NCBI RefSeq assembly: GCF_025148285.1
Contig: NZ_CP102268.1
Location: 1,662,001 to 1,726,000 of the forward strand
Length of the DNA stretch: 64,000 nt
From: Marvinbryantia formatexigens DSM 14469
GTDB taxonomy: Bacteria; Bacillota; Clostridia; Lachnospirales; Lachnospiraceae
Direction: 5' to 3'
Shown here: positions 1 through 9,336 of the stretch, piece after piece
How the letters are laid out: the number at the start of each line of letters is the position of its first letter
Numbering within the stretch: position 1 is the first letter of the stretch
Notes under the pieces: model-generated
Databases searched by the model: none
Seen by the model: the letters and a program-made list of their open reading frames with translations, nothing else
Told to the model about the DNA's origin: nothing
Translations under genes and position numbers: made by a program

Positions 1-151
1 GCTGCAGATTGGTCTTTTTCTTTTTTTCGCGCAGCTTGTTTTCTCCATACAAAGCGTACTTTTCCGCAGCCTGCTCCTGGCTTAATCCGTGTAGCTGGTC
101 GGAGTTCAGCTCCTGTACTACTTCCTCCCGTGTTTTTGCGTGTGCTGTCAA
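1..151 (-). CDS. P-type cation-transporting ATPase, N-terminal fragment
   Basis: Only the first 50 codons lie in the window; the rest is beyond base 1. The start is a TTG at 151-149, chosen because an AAGGAGGA ribosome binding site (158-165) sits 6 nt upstream and no ATG is available. The peptide contains GLSQEQAAEKYALYGENKL, which matches the cation-transporter N-terminal domain that precedes the first membrane helices of Ca2+-type P2 ATPases. Such pumps use ATP to export Ca2+ or related cations across the cell membrane. Substrate cannot be decided without the transmembrane segments. The family assignment is fairly safe; calcium is an inference. Confidence 0.7.
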   Translation of the reverse strand, partial: MTAHAKTREEVVQELNSDQLHGLSQEQAAEKYALYGENKLREKKKKTNLQ

Positions 152-167
152 TATAATTCCTCCTTAA

Positions 168-377
168 AAAGTATATTTTTCTCAGCATACCAGATGCGGG
201 TTTTACTTTCACTGGACATTTTTGCTTTTTGTCAGATTTTTCCCCAGATTGCCCGAAATATTACATTTTGGGACATCCGGTGCAATCTGTCCGGACAAAA
301 ATGTGCTTCGCACGTCCCCGCACCCCTCAGGCGCCTCCGGAAAGCATATGTTTGCCACGCCGGTAATATATAAAAGA
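168..377. other. Intergenic region upstream of the P-type ATPase
   Basis: No gene is seen here. The stretch holds a 10-bp perfect palindrome TGTCCGGACA at 288-297, with a related GGACATCCGG just to its left, a possible operator. A weak minus-strand -10 (TATGCT, about 190) could serve the ATPase gene, but its -35 match is poor. Confidence 0.3.
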
Positions 378-410
378 ATCCCGGCAAAGGACTGCTTTCT
401 CTGCCGGGAT
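378..410 (-). terminator. Rho-independent terminator after the FtsH operon
   Basis: Perfect 9-bp inverted repeat ATCCCGGCA/TGCCGGGAT (378-386, 402-410). On the minus strand the second arm is followed by TCTTTTATATATT, a T-rich tract. It lies 56 nt past the last gene of the 3253-466 operon and separates it from the ATPase gene. Confidence 0.6.
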
Positions 411-425
411 GCCGCCGGAAAACTA

Positions 426-450
426 TTACTGCCCATACCATTCACAGTAA
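426..450. repeat. Dispersed short palindrome, copy 1
   Basis: TTACTG (426-431) and CAGTAA (445-450) form a small palindrome with a 13-nt spacer just past the HdeD-like gene. It belongs to a family with arms like GTTACTGT/ACAGTAAC that recurs near 41.8, 46.7, 49.8, 53.3, 54.1 and 55.0 kb. Confidence 0.45.
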
Positions 451-465
451 CGCAGAATTTCCGCT

Positions 466-995
466 TTAATAATATTCGTTTTCGTTTAATGCCGTCACGA
501 TGCTGTCAATTCCCTGGATAATCATGTAGATTCCAATCAGGACGCCTGCCGAAAACAGCAGGATTGAGGGCCATATGATCATCATGCATCCCAGAACGAT
601 ACCGATGATATTCATTACCAGTGAAAAATGGTAATAGCTGCGGTTGATAACATAGCGGACCGTATTAAGATGCGCCACCCTGGATACGCAGTGCGCGATA
701 AACCAGATGGGAATCAGCATGATCAGCACCCACTTTCCCGCGTCCGGGTATACCAGAAGCATGACGCCCGCCATGATACTGAAAATACCGGAAATCAGGG
801 AAACCACCGGACCGAAGCCGGTATAGCGCTCCGCTTTTACATAGTATACGATATCCGAAATACCGGTAATTACTGCAAGCACGCCGTAGAGAATGATAAC
901 CCATCTCAGTGTCCTGCCCGGATTGATAAGCATATAAACTCCAAATATCACCAGCAGAATGCCGATAATCAGCTGTAACCAGTCTATCCTTCTTC

Positions 996-999
<4 letters not shown>
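466..999 (-). CDS. HdeD/DUF308 family membrane protein
   Basis: A 177-residue, very hydrophobic protein with about six membrane segments arranged as paired helices with short glycine-rich turns, as in the HdeD/DUF308 family of small bacterial membrane proteins. Molecular function in Firmicutes is unknown; E. coli HdeD is linked to acid stress. The start is GTG in the sequence GTGA, overlapping the TGA stop of the upstream FtsH gene by 4 nt, so the two are translationally coupled. It is the last gene of a three-gene operon (unknown coiled-coil protein, FtsH, HdeD-like) and is followed by a terminator at 378-410. Pairing with a membrane protease suggests a membrane quality-control or stress role, which is inference. 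Confidence 0.75.
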
Positions 1000-2821
<1,822 letters not shown>

Positions 2822-2825
<4 letters not shown>

Positions 2826-3253
2826 AATTGTTCCTCCTGCTGGGACATATAGGCGTCCAGGGCCTCCATAGAGACAAGCAGCGCGTGATTTACCGCCTGC
2901 ATGGCAAAATCCAGTGCGTATTCTGCAAACATTATCTTCTCATCTGCCGGAAAGCTCTCTTCCGGCTCTTTGCCGTCGGCATTCTCCATTCTGGCGACCG
3001 CCGTTTTAATCGACTTTTCAATCTCGCCGTAAGATTCGGCAAGCACAGCGACACTGCTGTTTCTTGAATGCCGCAGCCGGTTGCGCAGCTCCGTCTCGCT
3101 CTCCGCGCATTCTCTCTGCAGCTCCGCCTTCTCTGCGCGGATTCTGTCGTGGTCCGCCGATTCGCTCATCTGAATGCGGCTCTGCAGCCGGCTGATTTTC
3201 TTATCCAGTTCATACATCTTTATAGAAAGTATTTCATATGCCATCCAGCTCAT
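2822..3253 (-). CDS. Hypothetical protein, helical, first gene of the FtsH operon
   Basis: I do not recognise a family. The 143 residues are highly charged and predicted to be helical, with a likely coiled coil over residues 10-60 (heptad-like runs of Leu, Ile, Arg and Glu). There is no signal peptide or membrane segment. It overlaps the FtsH start by 4 nt, so coupled expression is expected, and it could be an adaptor or regulator of the protease; that is inference. Start choice is uncertain. The AAGGAGG site lies only 2 nt before the ATG at 3253 and 11 nt before the in-frame ATG at 3244, so the shorter 140-residue form is equally plausible. Confidence 0.6.
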
Positions 3254-3338
3254 ATCCTCCTTCCCGTTTTATACCCTTATTATATCCGCGCCGCCTGCTC
3301 CTTTCAACTGGCATTCTTTTCCGTGTGTACTTACAAAA

Positions 3339-3370
3339 ATGCCGGAGTGTAAAAACAAACACTCCGGCAT
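3339..3370 (-). terminator. Bidirectional-looking terminator after the TetR gene
   Basis: A 12-bp perfect stem ATGCCGGAGTGT/ACACTCCGGCAT (3339-3350, 3359-3370) with an 8-nt A-rich loop. On the minus strand it is followed by TTTTTG, and on the plus strand by AAGCTTTTTG. It terminates the TetR gene and separates it from the FtsH operon. Confidence 0.75.
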
Positions 3371-3398
3371 AAGCTTTTTGAATGATAAATCCGTCCGT

Positions 3399-3929
3399 TC
3401 AAGGGGATACCTTTCCCATCATTAACAGATATATTTCGTGAACGATTCTGTCCAGATTTTTCGTATCCTCGTCCGTCCAGTCCTCCAGGATTCCCAAAAG
3501 CGCGCTGCAGTGATAGCGCACGATCCACTTCAGCTGGAACCTGCTGCAGTCCTGGTACAGATTTTTATCTTCTATAATCTGTTCAAACATTTTACAGATA
3601 TGGCGCTTCAGAAGAGCCTCCAGCTCGTCTTTGTAATTGGACGCCATCACCTTTTTCAGACCGCCCCGCGCATTAATCGCCATCAGAAAGAAATAGCGCA
3701 GATCCGCTTCCTCGTCGTTTCCTCCGTGCTCCTCCTTCATCAGCTCCTCTGTCTTCCTTTCCAGAATCCAGCGGAAAAGCTCCGGAATATTCTCAAAGTA
3801 GTAGTAAAAGGTCTGGCGCGTGATGTGGCATTCCTCCACGATATCCTTTACCGTCAGTTTTTTCACGCCCTTCTCTATCAGAAGTACACGCGCCGCCTCC
3901 GCTATTTCTTTTTTCATATCTTCTGCCAT
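3399..3929 (-). CDS. TetR family transcriptional regulator
   Basis: DNA-binding repressor of the TetR class. The N-terminal 50 residues form the typical helix-turn-helix domain (AARVLLIEKGVKKLTVKDI, then TRQTFYYYFENIPELF), followed by a helical ligand and dimerisation domain of about 120 residues. The total of about 176 residues is close to family norm. I start at the ATG at 3929, with a GGGGGA site 7 nt upstream; an in-frame GTG at 3944 would add five residues but has no ribosome binding site. The tyrosine-rich recognition helix (FYYYF) is typical of the DhaS/YbiH-type Firmicute regulators. No obvious partner gene lies beside it: both neighbours are in separate units, so target and ligand are unknown. 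Confidence 0.85.
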   Translation of the reverse strand: MAEDMKKEIAEAARVLLIEKGVKKLTVKDIVEECHITRQTFYYYFENIPELFRWILERKTEELMKEEHGGNDEEADLRYFFLMAINARGGLKKVMASNYKDELEALLKRHICKMFEQIIEDKNLYQDCSRFQLKWIVRYHCSALLGILEDWTDEDTKNLDRIVHEIYLLMMGKVSP

Positions 3930-4046
3930 TCCCGGTTCCCCCACATGCAGGCTTTCGCCCGGCTCTTAGTGTCGTCTGCTGTTAATGACAGGATTATAAC
4001 ATAATTTCTCCCGCATGAGAAGCATTTTCGAACGTTCTTACCTTCT

Positions 4047-5837
4047 TTACTCTACATCCTGCAGCGCTGCAAAATCTTCCTCACCTGTGCGGATCTTGAC
4101 AACCTTATCCACATTGTATACGAAAATCTTACCATCACCGATATGTCCGGTGTAAAGTGCTTTCTTTGCAGATTCAATCACAGATTCCACAGAAATCTGG
4201 CTGACTACAACCTCCAGTTTTACCTTCGGAAGCAGGGTAGCATCGACCTCAACACCACGATACATCTCGCCTGCGCCCTTCTGCACACCGCAGCCCATAA
4301 CCTGTGTAACAGTCATACCGGTTACGCCGAGGTCGTTCATTGCTTTCTTTACCTTCTCGTAGCGTGACAGCTTCGAGATAATAACCACCTTGTAAATGCC
4401 GGTCGGCTCCACATCCGGTGCTTTCGCCACCTGTACCGCCGCCGCTTTCTGTACCGGAGAAGCTGCCTCGTAATCCGATGTTCCAAGATTTGTATTTTCG
4501 TTTACTTCCATCGTCATGGTGTTTGAAATATCCATGATGGAGAAGCCTGCATATGCAGACGGAAGACCATGCTCGCAGGAATCCAGTCCGACGATTTCCT
4601 CTTCCTCTGTTACACGAAGACCAAAGATTGCCTTAATTGCCAGGAACGTAATAGTAATCGTAACTGCCGTCCATGCCGCTGTAGAGAGCATTCCGACAAA
4701 CTGGATACCAAGCTGCTGGAAGCCGCCGCCATAGAAAAGTCCTTTTCCGGCAATCTGGTTTGCACCAAAGGCAACGCCGTCGCCGAATCCTCTTGCAAAT
4801 GCCGGAGCTGTATCGGTTGCAAACAGACCAACCGCCAGGGTTCCCCAGATACCGTTCAGGCAGTGTACCGCAACTGCACCTACCGGGTCGTCTATACGAA
4901 GCACATTATCCAGAAGCCATACGCCGAATACTACCAGTACACCGGAAACCGCACCGATAATGATAGAACCGGTTGCATCGCATACATCACAGCCAGCGGT
5001 GATTGCTACCAGACCTGCCAGGGATGCGTTCAGACACATGGAAACATCCGGCTTGCCATATTTAATCCAGGTGAATATCATACATACGACCGTTGCAATA
5101 GCAGGAGCAATCGTGGTCGTTACAAAAATGGATGCCAGCTCATCTACCGTGGTAGCCGCCGCACCGTTGAAACCATACCAGCCGAGCCACAGAATAAACA
5201 CGCCCAGGCAGCCAATCGGAAGGTTATGACCCGGAAAAGCGTTTACCTTTGTAATCTTTCCTGCTTTATCTCTCGTGAATTTTCCGATACGCGGACCAAG
5301 AAGCGCTGCACCGATCAGTGCGCTGATACCGCCTACCATATGGATACAGTTGGAACCTGCAAAATCGTGGAAGCCCATCTGCGCGAGCCAGCCGCCGCCC
5401 CAGGTCCAGTGCGCTTCTATCGGGTAGATGACTGCGGAGATAACTGCGGAGTATACGCAGTAGGAAAGGAATTTTGTTCTCTCTGCCATCGCACCGGATA
5501 CGATCGTTGCGGTCGTCGCACAGAATACCAGGTTGAATACGAAGTTTGACCAGTCAAAATTTGCAAAATCCGTAAAAATGTCCAGTCCCGGTTTTCCAAT
5601 CAGCCCTGCGACATCCTCTCCCAGGAGCAGTCCGAAGCCAATCACAATAAATACCACCGTACCGATACAGAAGTCCATCAGGTTCTTCATCAGAATGTTG
5701 CCTGTGTTTTTTGCTCTGGTAAAGCCAGCCTCCACCATAGCGAACCCTGCCTGCATCCAGAACACCAGAGCTGCGCCAATGAGGAACCAGACGGCAAAGA
5801 CTTCACCGCTTACCGCACTCATAATTTCATCCATCAT
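4047..5837 (-). CDS. amt: Ammonium transporter fused to a P-II signal domain
   Basis: A 596-residue fusion. Residues 1 to about 420 are an Amt/MEP/Rh channel with eleven membrane helices, the signature DFAGSNCIHMVGG and the pore histidine in AVHCLNGIWGT. After a linker of about 65 residues comes a P-II (GlnB/GlnK) domain starting at IYKVVIISKLSRYEKV and ending in GDGKIFVYNVDKVVKIRTGE. Free P-II proteins plug Amt channels in response to 2-oxoglutarate and ATP/ADP; here channel and sensor are covalently joined. The T-loop reads MYRGVEVDATLLPKV, so the tyrosine uridylylated in proteobacterial GlnB is replaced by Val and uridylylation is not expected. Start is the ATG at 5837 with an AGGAGG site; upstream in-frame codons fall inside a leader hairpin. 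The leader has a consensus promoter and two terminator-like hairpins. Confidence 0.93.
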   Translation of the reverse strand: MMDEIMSAVSGEVFAVWFLIGAALVFWMQAGFAMVEAGFTRAKNTGNILMKNLMDFCIGTVVFIVIGFGLLLGEDVAGLIGKPGLDIFTDFANFDWSNFVFNLVFCATTATIVSGAMAERTKFLSYCVYSAVISAVIYPIEAHWTWGGGWLAQMGFHDFAGSNCIHMVGGISALIGAALLGPRIGKFTRDKAGKITKVNAFPGHNLPIGCLGVFILWLGWYGFNGAAATTVDELASIFVTTTIAPAIATVVCMIFTWIKYGKPDVSMCLNASLAGLVAITAGCDVCDATGSIIIGAVSGVLVVFGVWLLDNVLRIDDPVGAVAVHCLNGIWGTLAVGLFATDTAPAFARGFGDGVAFGANQIAGKGLFYGGGFQQLGIQFVGMLSTAAWTAVTITITFLAIKAIFGLRVTEEEEIVGLDSCEHGLPSAYAGFSIMDISNTMTMEVNENTNLGTSDYEAASPVQKAAAVQVAKAPDVEPTGIYKVVIISKLSRYEKVKKAMNDLGVTGMTVTQVMGCGVQKGAGEMYRGVEVDATLLPKVKLEVVVSQISVESVIESAKKALYTGHIGDGKIFVYNVDKVVKIRTGEEDFAALQDVE

Positions 5838-5866
5838 AATTTTTCCTCCTCTTTCGCCCAATGAAA

Positions 5867-5908
5867 AAGGGAGATACTCACCGCTCCTCATCAGTGATTA
5901 TCTCCCTT
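5867..5908 (-). promoter_or_regulatory. Terminator-like hairpin 2 in the amt leader
   Basis: Perfect 10-bp arms AAGGGAGATA (5867-5876) and TATCTCCCTT (5899-5908), with further internal pairing TCAC/GTGA. Read on the minus strand the second arm runs into TTTTTC. It ends about 16 nt before the amt ribosome binding site, so it has the form and place of an attenuator. Confidence 0.55.
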
Positions 5909-5936
5909 GATAATCGGGTAATTAAATGAACTTAAA

Positions 5937-5966
5937 AAGGCGCCCCTGTTTTCACAGGAACGCCTT
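5937..5966 (-). promoter_or_regulatory. Terminator-like hairpin 1 in the amt leader
   Basis: On the minus strand AAGGCGTTCCTGT and ACAGGGGCGCCTT pair over 13 bp (two G-U pairs) around a GAAA tetraloop, followed by TTTAAG. It begins about 10 nt after the predicted transcription start. A small competing hairpin GAACG/CGTTC overlaps its first arm. It could be an attenuator or a terminator for transcription from the upstream locus. Confidence 0.5.
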
Positions 5967-5982
5967 CGTTCTTACAACGTCT

Positions 5983-6010
5983 ATTATAATGCTTTCTTTA
6001 GATTTGTCAA
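5983..6010 (-). promoter_or_regulatory. Sigma-A promoter of the amt gene
   Basis: Minus-strand TTGACA (6005-6010), 16-bp spacer, TATAAT (5983-5988). Both hexamers are perfect consensus. Transcription should start near 5976, giving a leader of about 139 nt that contains two hairpins. Confidence 0.8.
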
Positions 6011-6062
6011 ATGAATTTTATAAATTCTTTATATTTAAGCTTTGAATCAGCCATGCGAAGCA

Positions 6063-8108
6063 CTATATCAGAAGTCTTCCCTCCATCGCGTCAAAGTCCA
6101 CGGTTTTTCTGCTTCCGTCCACCATCGTCACGCATACAGGTCCGTAGCCTCCGCAGCCCTGCGGGTCCGCACAGGTAAGCTGCCGAACTGAGAAGATTTC
6201 CTCCTCCGTAAAGTCCTCATGCGACTCGCGCGTGATAACCTGGCTTACCATGATAAACGGTTCGTAGCCGTACAGCTTTTCCCGGTTCAGCTCTGCCGAT
6301 ACAAACAGGCTCTTCGCCGCGTCGGCGTTCGTCTCCGTGCTGTGCACAAGTTGCAGCCCCTCCCAGGCGGCAAACACGGTCATCGCCATCTGCTTTTCCC
6401 GTCCCTGGGAATCGAAGCCCTTCAGCACAATCGCTTTCGCCCCGTCCTTTTCCAGCTCGCGCACCTGCACATTTCCGGTATCCGGAAAGCCGTAGGAGCC
6501 CAGCGTCAGCCGGATGCCCTCCCGGTAAAACCGCAGGCGGTCCACCCGGACGATGCCCTCCGCCACCGGAAAATCCGCCAGGTCCACGCCGTGCATCCAG
6601 TGCATTTCCACATTGCTGCTGTAATTGAAAAAGCATCTGCGGTAAAGCACGCCGTCCCGGTATCCGCCCCACAGAAGCGCATTCGGGAGCTGTATATTGC
6701 CGTTCCTTTTATCCGTCAGTATATACATCTGCGCCTCCCGGCCGCTGCCGGTCATCGCCTCCCACGGATATTTCGTGCTGTAGGAGAGCTTCGCGTAGCA
6801 GCAGATTCCGCCCTTATCGCCCGCGGCGCGTATCACCTTGCCGCTGCGCAGCTCCGTTGTGCCGTTTTTCTCATGACCGGCAAAGCACAGTCCGGGACCG
6901 TCCAGCGCCGTCTCCCTGGTTTCCCCGCTCTCCAGCTCTGCCCAGAAGCCCTCCCGCTCCTTTTCGGTCCAGAAGGGATGGTCTGCAGGAAGATGCAGGC
7001 ACAGAAAGGCTTTCGCCATCCACAGCGGGCTTTCCGCACAGCTATAGGTCTGCAGCATGGGCGGGAAGGTGCGGTAAAAGCCCAGCGTCGGCGCTCCCTC
7101 GTAGAGCACGTCGTCCCTGCCCAGAAACTGCATCAGCGCGCCGGAGCAGATTCTCCGCGCCAGACCGGCGTCCGCCGCAGGATGCTTCAAGAAGAAGTTT
7201 CCCTCAAAAGCGGAAACCGCCGCATTTTTGTACAGACCGCTGCGTCCCCACATATTCACCCAGCCATCCCGGTCGAACATTGCCGGATAATTTTCCATAA
7301 ACCGGTTGGAATATTCTTCAAATTTTGCCGCAAGATACGGCTCCTTTTCGTATCCGTACCAGAGGCACCACAGCGGCGTATACGTCTGGAACGCCCAGAC
7401 AGAATAATAATCAAAGCCCTCGCCGTCCCGGTACCACCCGTCCCCGGCATAATACCGGAGTATCATGGAGGCATGGTGGCGCATAATGTCTTCATCGATT
7501 TCGCGCCCGTTCACATGAAGGAACGCCATATCCAGCATATTAAAGAGTCGCCAGTTCTGCGGCACAGTCCCCTGGCAGGCGTAACCGGCGATAAAATCCA
7601 GTATCCGGTCCTTTTCCTCCTGGCGGTAAGTATCCCAGATGACCTCGCGGCATGTCCACAGACAGATAACAAGCGCACAGGTCTCAACCGTCTGCTGGTA
7701 AATATTCAGCGGCTCCCGGTCGCCCTCCAGACGGTACATGTCCTCATAAGACAGCACGTAGTTTTCTTCCCCCGGCGTGCACGCCGCCAGCACCTGCTTT
7801 TTATAATATTCCCGCAGCGGGATGCCGCCCGCCTGCGCCTCCGGTTCATTTTTCAGCAGGGGCGCCGCAATGAAAAAGCTGCGCGCCAGCCCCTCAAAAA
7901 TCTCCGCCTGCTTTTTCCATGCGGGCGTGTGCTCATTCGGATAGGTAATCGTATGCTCAAAGCGCGGCACGAGCACCGGCGCGTCCAGGCTCTCCACATG
8001 CGCAAAAATCCCGTCCAGAAGATAGTGCGCCGCCTCCAGCCAGTGTTTCCGCGTAAGCCCCGTAAACGGGCTTGTTTCATAATCCGGGTCTTTCGGTATA
8101 TATCTCAT
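6063..8108 (-). CDS. DUF2264 family protein, probable glycosidase of the glucuronide locus
   Basis: A 681-residue cytosolic protein without signal peptide. The first 400 residues (SPFTGLTRKHWLEAAHYLL onward) match the DUF2264 family, predicted to be an alpha/alpha toroid like GH88, GH105 and heparinase-type enzymes; the rest looks beta-rich. From memory DUF2264 proteins have been connected with CAZy family GH154 beta-glucuronidases, which would fit the neighbours; treat that as unverified. It is the last gene of the carbohydrate operon, 10 nt after the GH88 gene, which is itself 18 nt after beta-glucuronidase. The likely job is intracellular cleavage of a uronic-acid-containing oligosaccharide. 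Family call is firm, activity is inference. Confidence 0.75.
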   Translation of the reverse strand: MRYIPKDPDYETSPFTGLTRKHWLEAAHYLLDGIFAHVESLDAPVLVPRFEHTITYPNEHTPAWKKQAEIFEGLARSFFIAAPLLKNEPEAQAGGIPLREYYKKQVLAACTPGEENYVLSYEDMYRLEGDREPLNIYQQTVETCALVICLWTCREVIWDTYRQEEKDRILDFIAGYACQGTVPQNWRLFNMLDMAFLHVNGREIDEDIMRHHASMILRYYAGDGWYRDGEGFDYYSVWAFQTYTPLWCLWYGYEKEPYLAAKFEEYSNRFMENYPAMFDRDGWVNMWGRSGLYKNAAVSAFEGNFFLKHPAADAGLARRICSGALMQFLGRDDVLYEGAPTLGFYRTFPPMLQTYSCAESPLWMAKAFLCLHLPADHPFWTEKEREGFWAELESGETRETALDGPGLCFAGHEKNGTTELRSGKVIRAAGDKGGICCYAKLSYSTKYPWEAMTGSGREAQMYILTDKRNGNIQLPNALLWGGYRDGVLYRRCFFNYSSNVEMHWMHGVDLADFPVAEGIVRVDRLRFYREGIRLTLGSYGFPDTGNVQVRELEKDGAKAIVLKGFDSQGREKQMAMTVFAAWEGLQLVHSTETNADAAKSLFVSAELNREKLYGYEPFIMVSQVITRESHEDFTEEEIFSVRQLTCADPQGCGGYGPVCVTMVDGSRKTVDFDAMEGRLLI

Positions 8109-8118
8109 CGCGCTCTCC

Positions 8119-9318
8119 TTACCAGTAAATTTTCCAGTCCGGCGTAAGCAGTCTGTGAAGTGCTTCCATATAGAAGTAGTCGCCCCAGATTACGCACTCG
8201 TTTACGCCCGCTTCCGTGCAGGTGTTGTACGGGCTTTTCTTCGAATAGGTACCCATCAGCAGCAGACCGTTGCTCTTTTCGGGATCCTTCACGCTGTATT
8301 TCACAATCATCTGCCGCAGCAGTTTCCGCGCAGCGGAGGTGTAATAGCGGGCGTCCTCCTCACCCAGATATTTGCTCATCTCCAGCATGCCACACACCGC
8401 GATGACCGCCGAGGAGGAATCGCGCGCCTCGTCGTCTCCGTCGCCGAAGCCCAGATCCCAGTACGGGCAAAGATCCTCAGGCAGATGCTCCAGGAAATAG
8501 CGGGTGACACGCTTAAAATATCCGATATATTCTTCCCGCTTTGTGTAGCGATAGCCGACCGCCGTACCGTACACGCCCCACGCCTGTCCGCGCGCCCAGG
8601 CGGAGCCGTCCTTATAGCCCTGGCAGGTTGCCCCGTGGTCCGGCTTTCCCGTTTCCGGGTCCATGAAAAACGTATGCCAGGTGGAATCGTCCTCTCTTAT
8701 TACATTGGCAAGCGCCGTGTGGATATGCTTTTCCGCTATATTCCTGTATTTTTCTTCTCCCGTCTCCTCAGATGCCCAGTACAACAGCGGAAGGTTCAGC
8801 AGACAGTCGATGATAAAGCGGTAATTATCCTTCGCGCCCATTTCGCCCCATGCCTGGATAAATTCCCCTACCGGCTGGAAACGGCTGATCAGATTATCGG
8901 CTGCCAGCAGCGCCGCTTTTTTCGCCTTTTCCATGCCGGTCAGCTTGTATGCTGCCACGCAGGAAAGGCTGTAGAGAAAGCCCATGTCGTGATGGTCCAC
9001 TTCCACTCTCTTCTCGATTCTCTCCAGGAAGGAATCCACCTGTATCTCGCCCGCCCGTCTCAGGCGTTCCCGCTCTTCCTCCGTCTTTGCATTTTCATAC
9101 GCCAGCCAGATCTCGCCTGTCCAGAAGCCCGTCGTCCAGTCCACATTCGGGCCCGGCTTATAGAAATTGTCAAAGCTGTTCGCTCCGGGAAACTTCTCCG
9201 TAAAGGTGTCCAGATTCCGCTCCACCTGCGCCGCCGCAATATCCATCGCCGCTCTTACTTCATCCATGTCCGCTTCCCGGTAATTCTCCAGATCCGCGAT
9301 TTTTATCCACTTTTCCAT
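8119..9318 (-). CDS. GH88 unsaturated glucuronyl hydrolase
   Basis: A 399-residue cytosolic enzyme of glycoside hydrolase family 88 (UGL). Family members remove the 4,5-unsaturated glucuronic acid that polysaccharide lyases leave at the non-reducing end of glycosaminoglycan, xanthan or gellan fragments, by hydrating the double bond. Visible markers are WTTGFWTGEIWLAYE near residue 61, the first catalytic Asp in HHDMGF (111), the second in IIDCLLNLP (171) 60 residues later as in Bacillus UGL, and the GSAWARGQAWGVYG motif. It lies between beta-glucuronidase and DUF2264 in one operon with spacings below 20 nt. No polysaccharide lyase is in the window, so lyase products may be supplied by other bacteria or genes elsewhere. 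Confidence 0.9.
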   Translation of the reverse strand: MEKWIKIADLENYREADMDEVRAAMDIAAAQVERNLDTFTEKFPGANSFDNFYKPGPNVDWTTGFWTGEIWLAYENAKTEEERERLRRAGEIQVDSFLERIEKRVEVDHHDMGFLYSLSCVAAYKLTGMEKAKKAALLAADNLISRFQPVGEFIQAWGEMGAKDNYRFIIDCLLNLPLLYWASEETGEEKYRNIAEKHIHTALANVIREDDSTWHTFFMDPETGKPDHGATCQGYKDGSAWARGQAWGVYGTAVGYRYTKREEYIGYFKRVTRYFLEHLPEDLCPYWDLGFGDGDDEARDSSSAVIAVCGMLEMSKYLGEEDARYYTSAARKLLRQMIVKYSVKDPEKSNGLLLMGTYSKKSPYNTCTEAGVNECVIWGDYFYMEALHRLLTPDWKIYW

Positions 9319-9336
9319 GCTCTTTTTCCGCCTCTC

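Noticed and set aside
5838-5891. 18-residue upstream extension of the Amt-PII protein
   Set aside because: Its start lies inside the second leader hairpin, and the AGGAGG site favours the ATG at 5837.
6219-8147. Plus-strand open frame of 642 codons opposite the DUF2264 gene
   Set aside because: It has no ribosome binding site, no family pattern and mirrors the codon bias of the minus-strand gene. Long antisense frames of this kind recur opposite most genes here.
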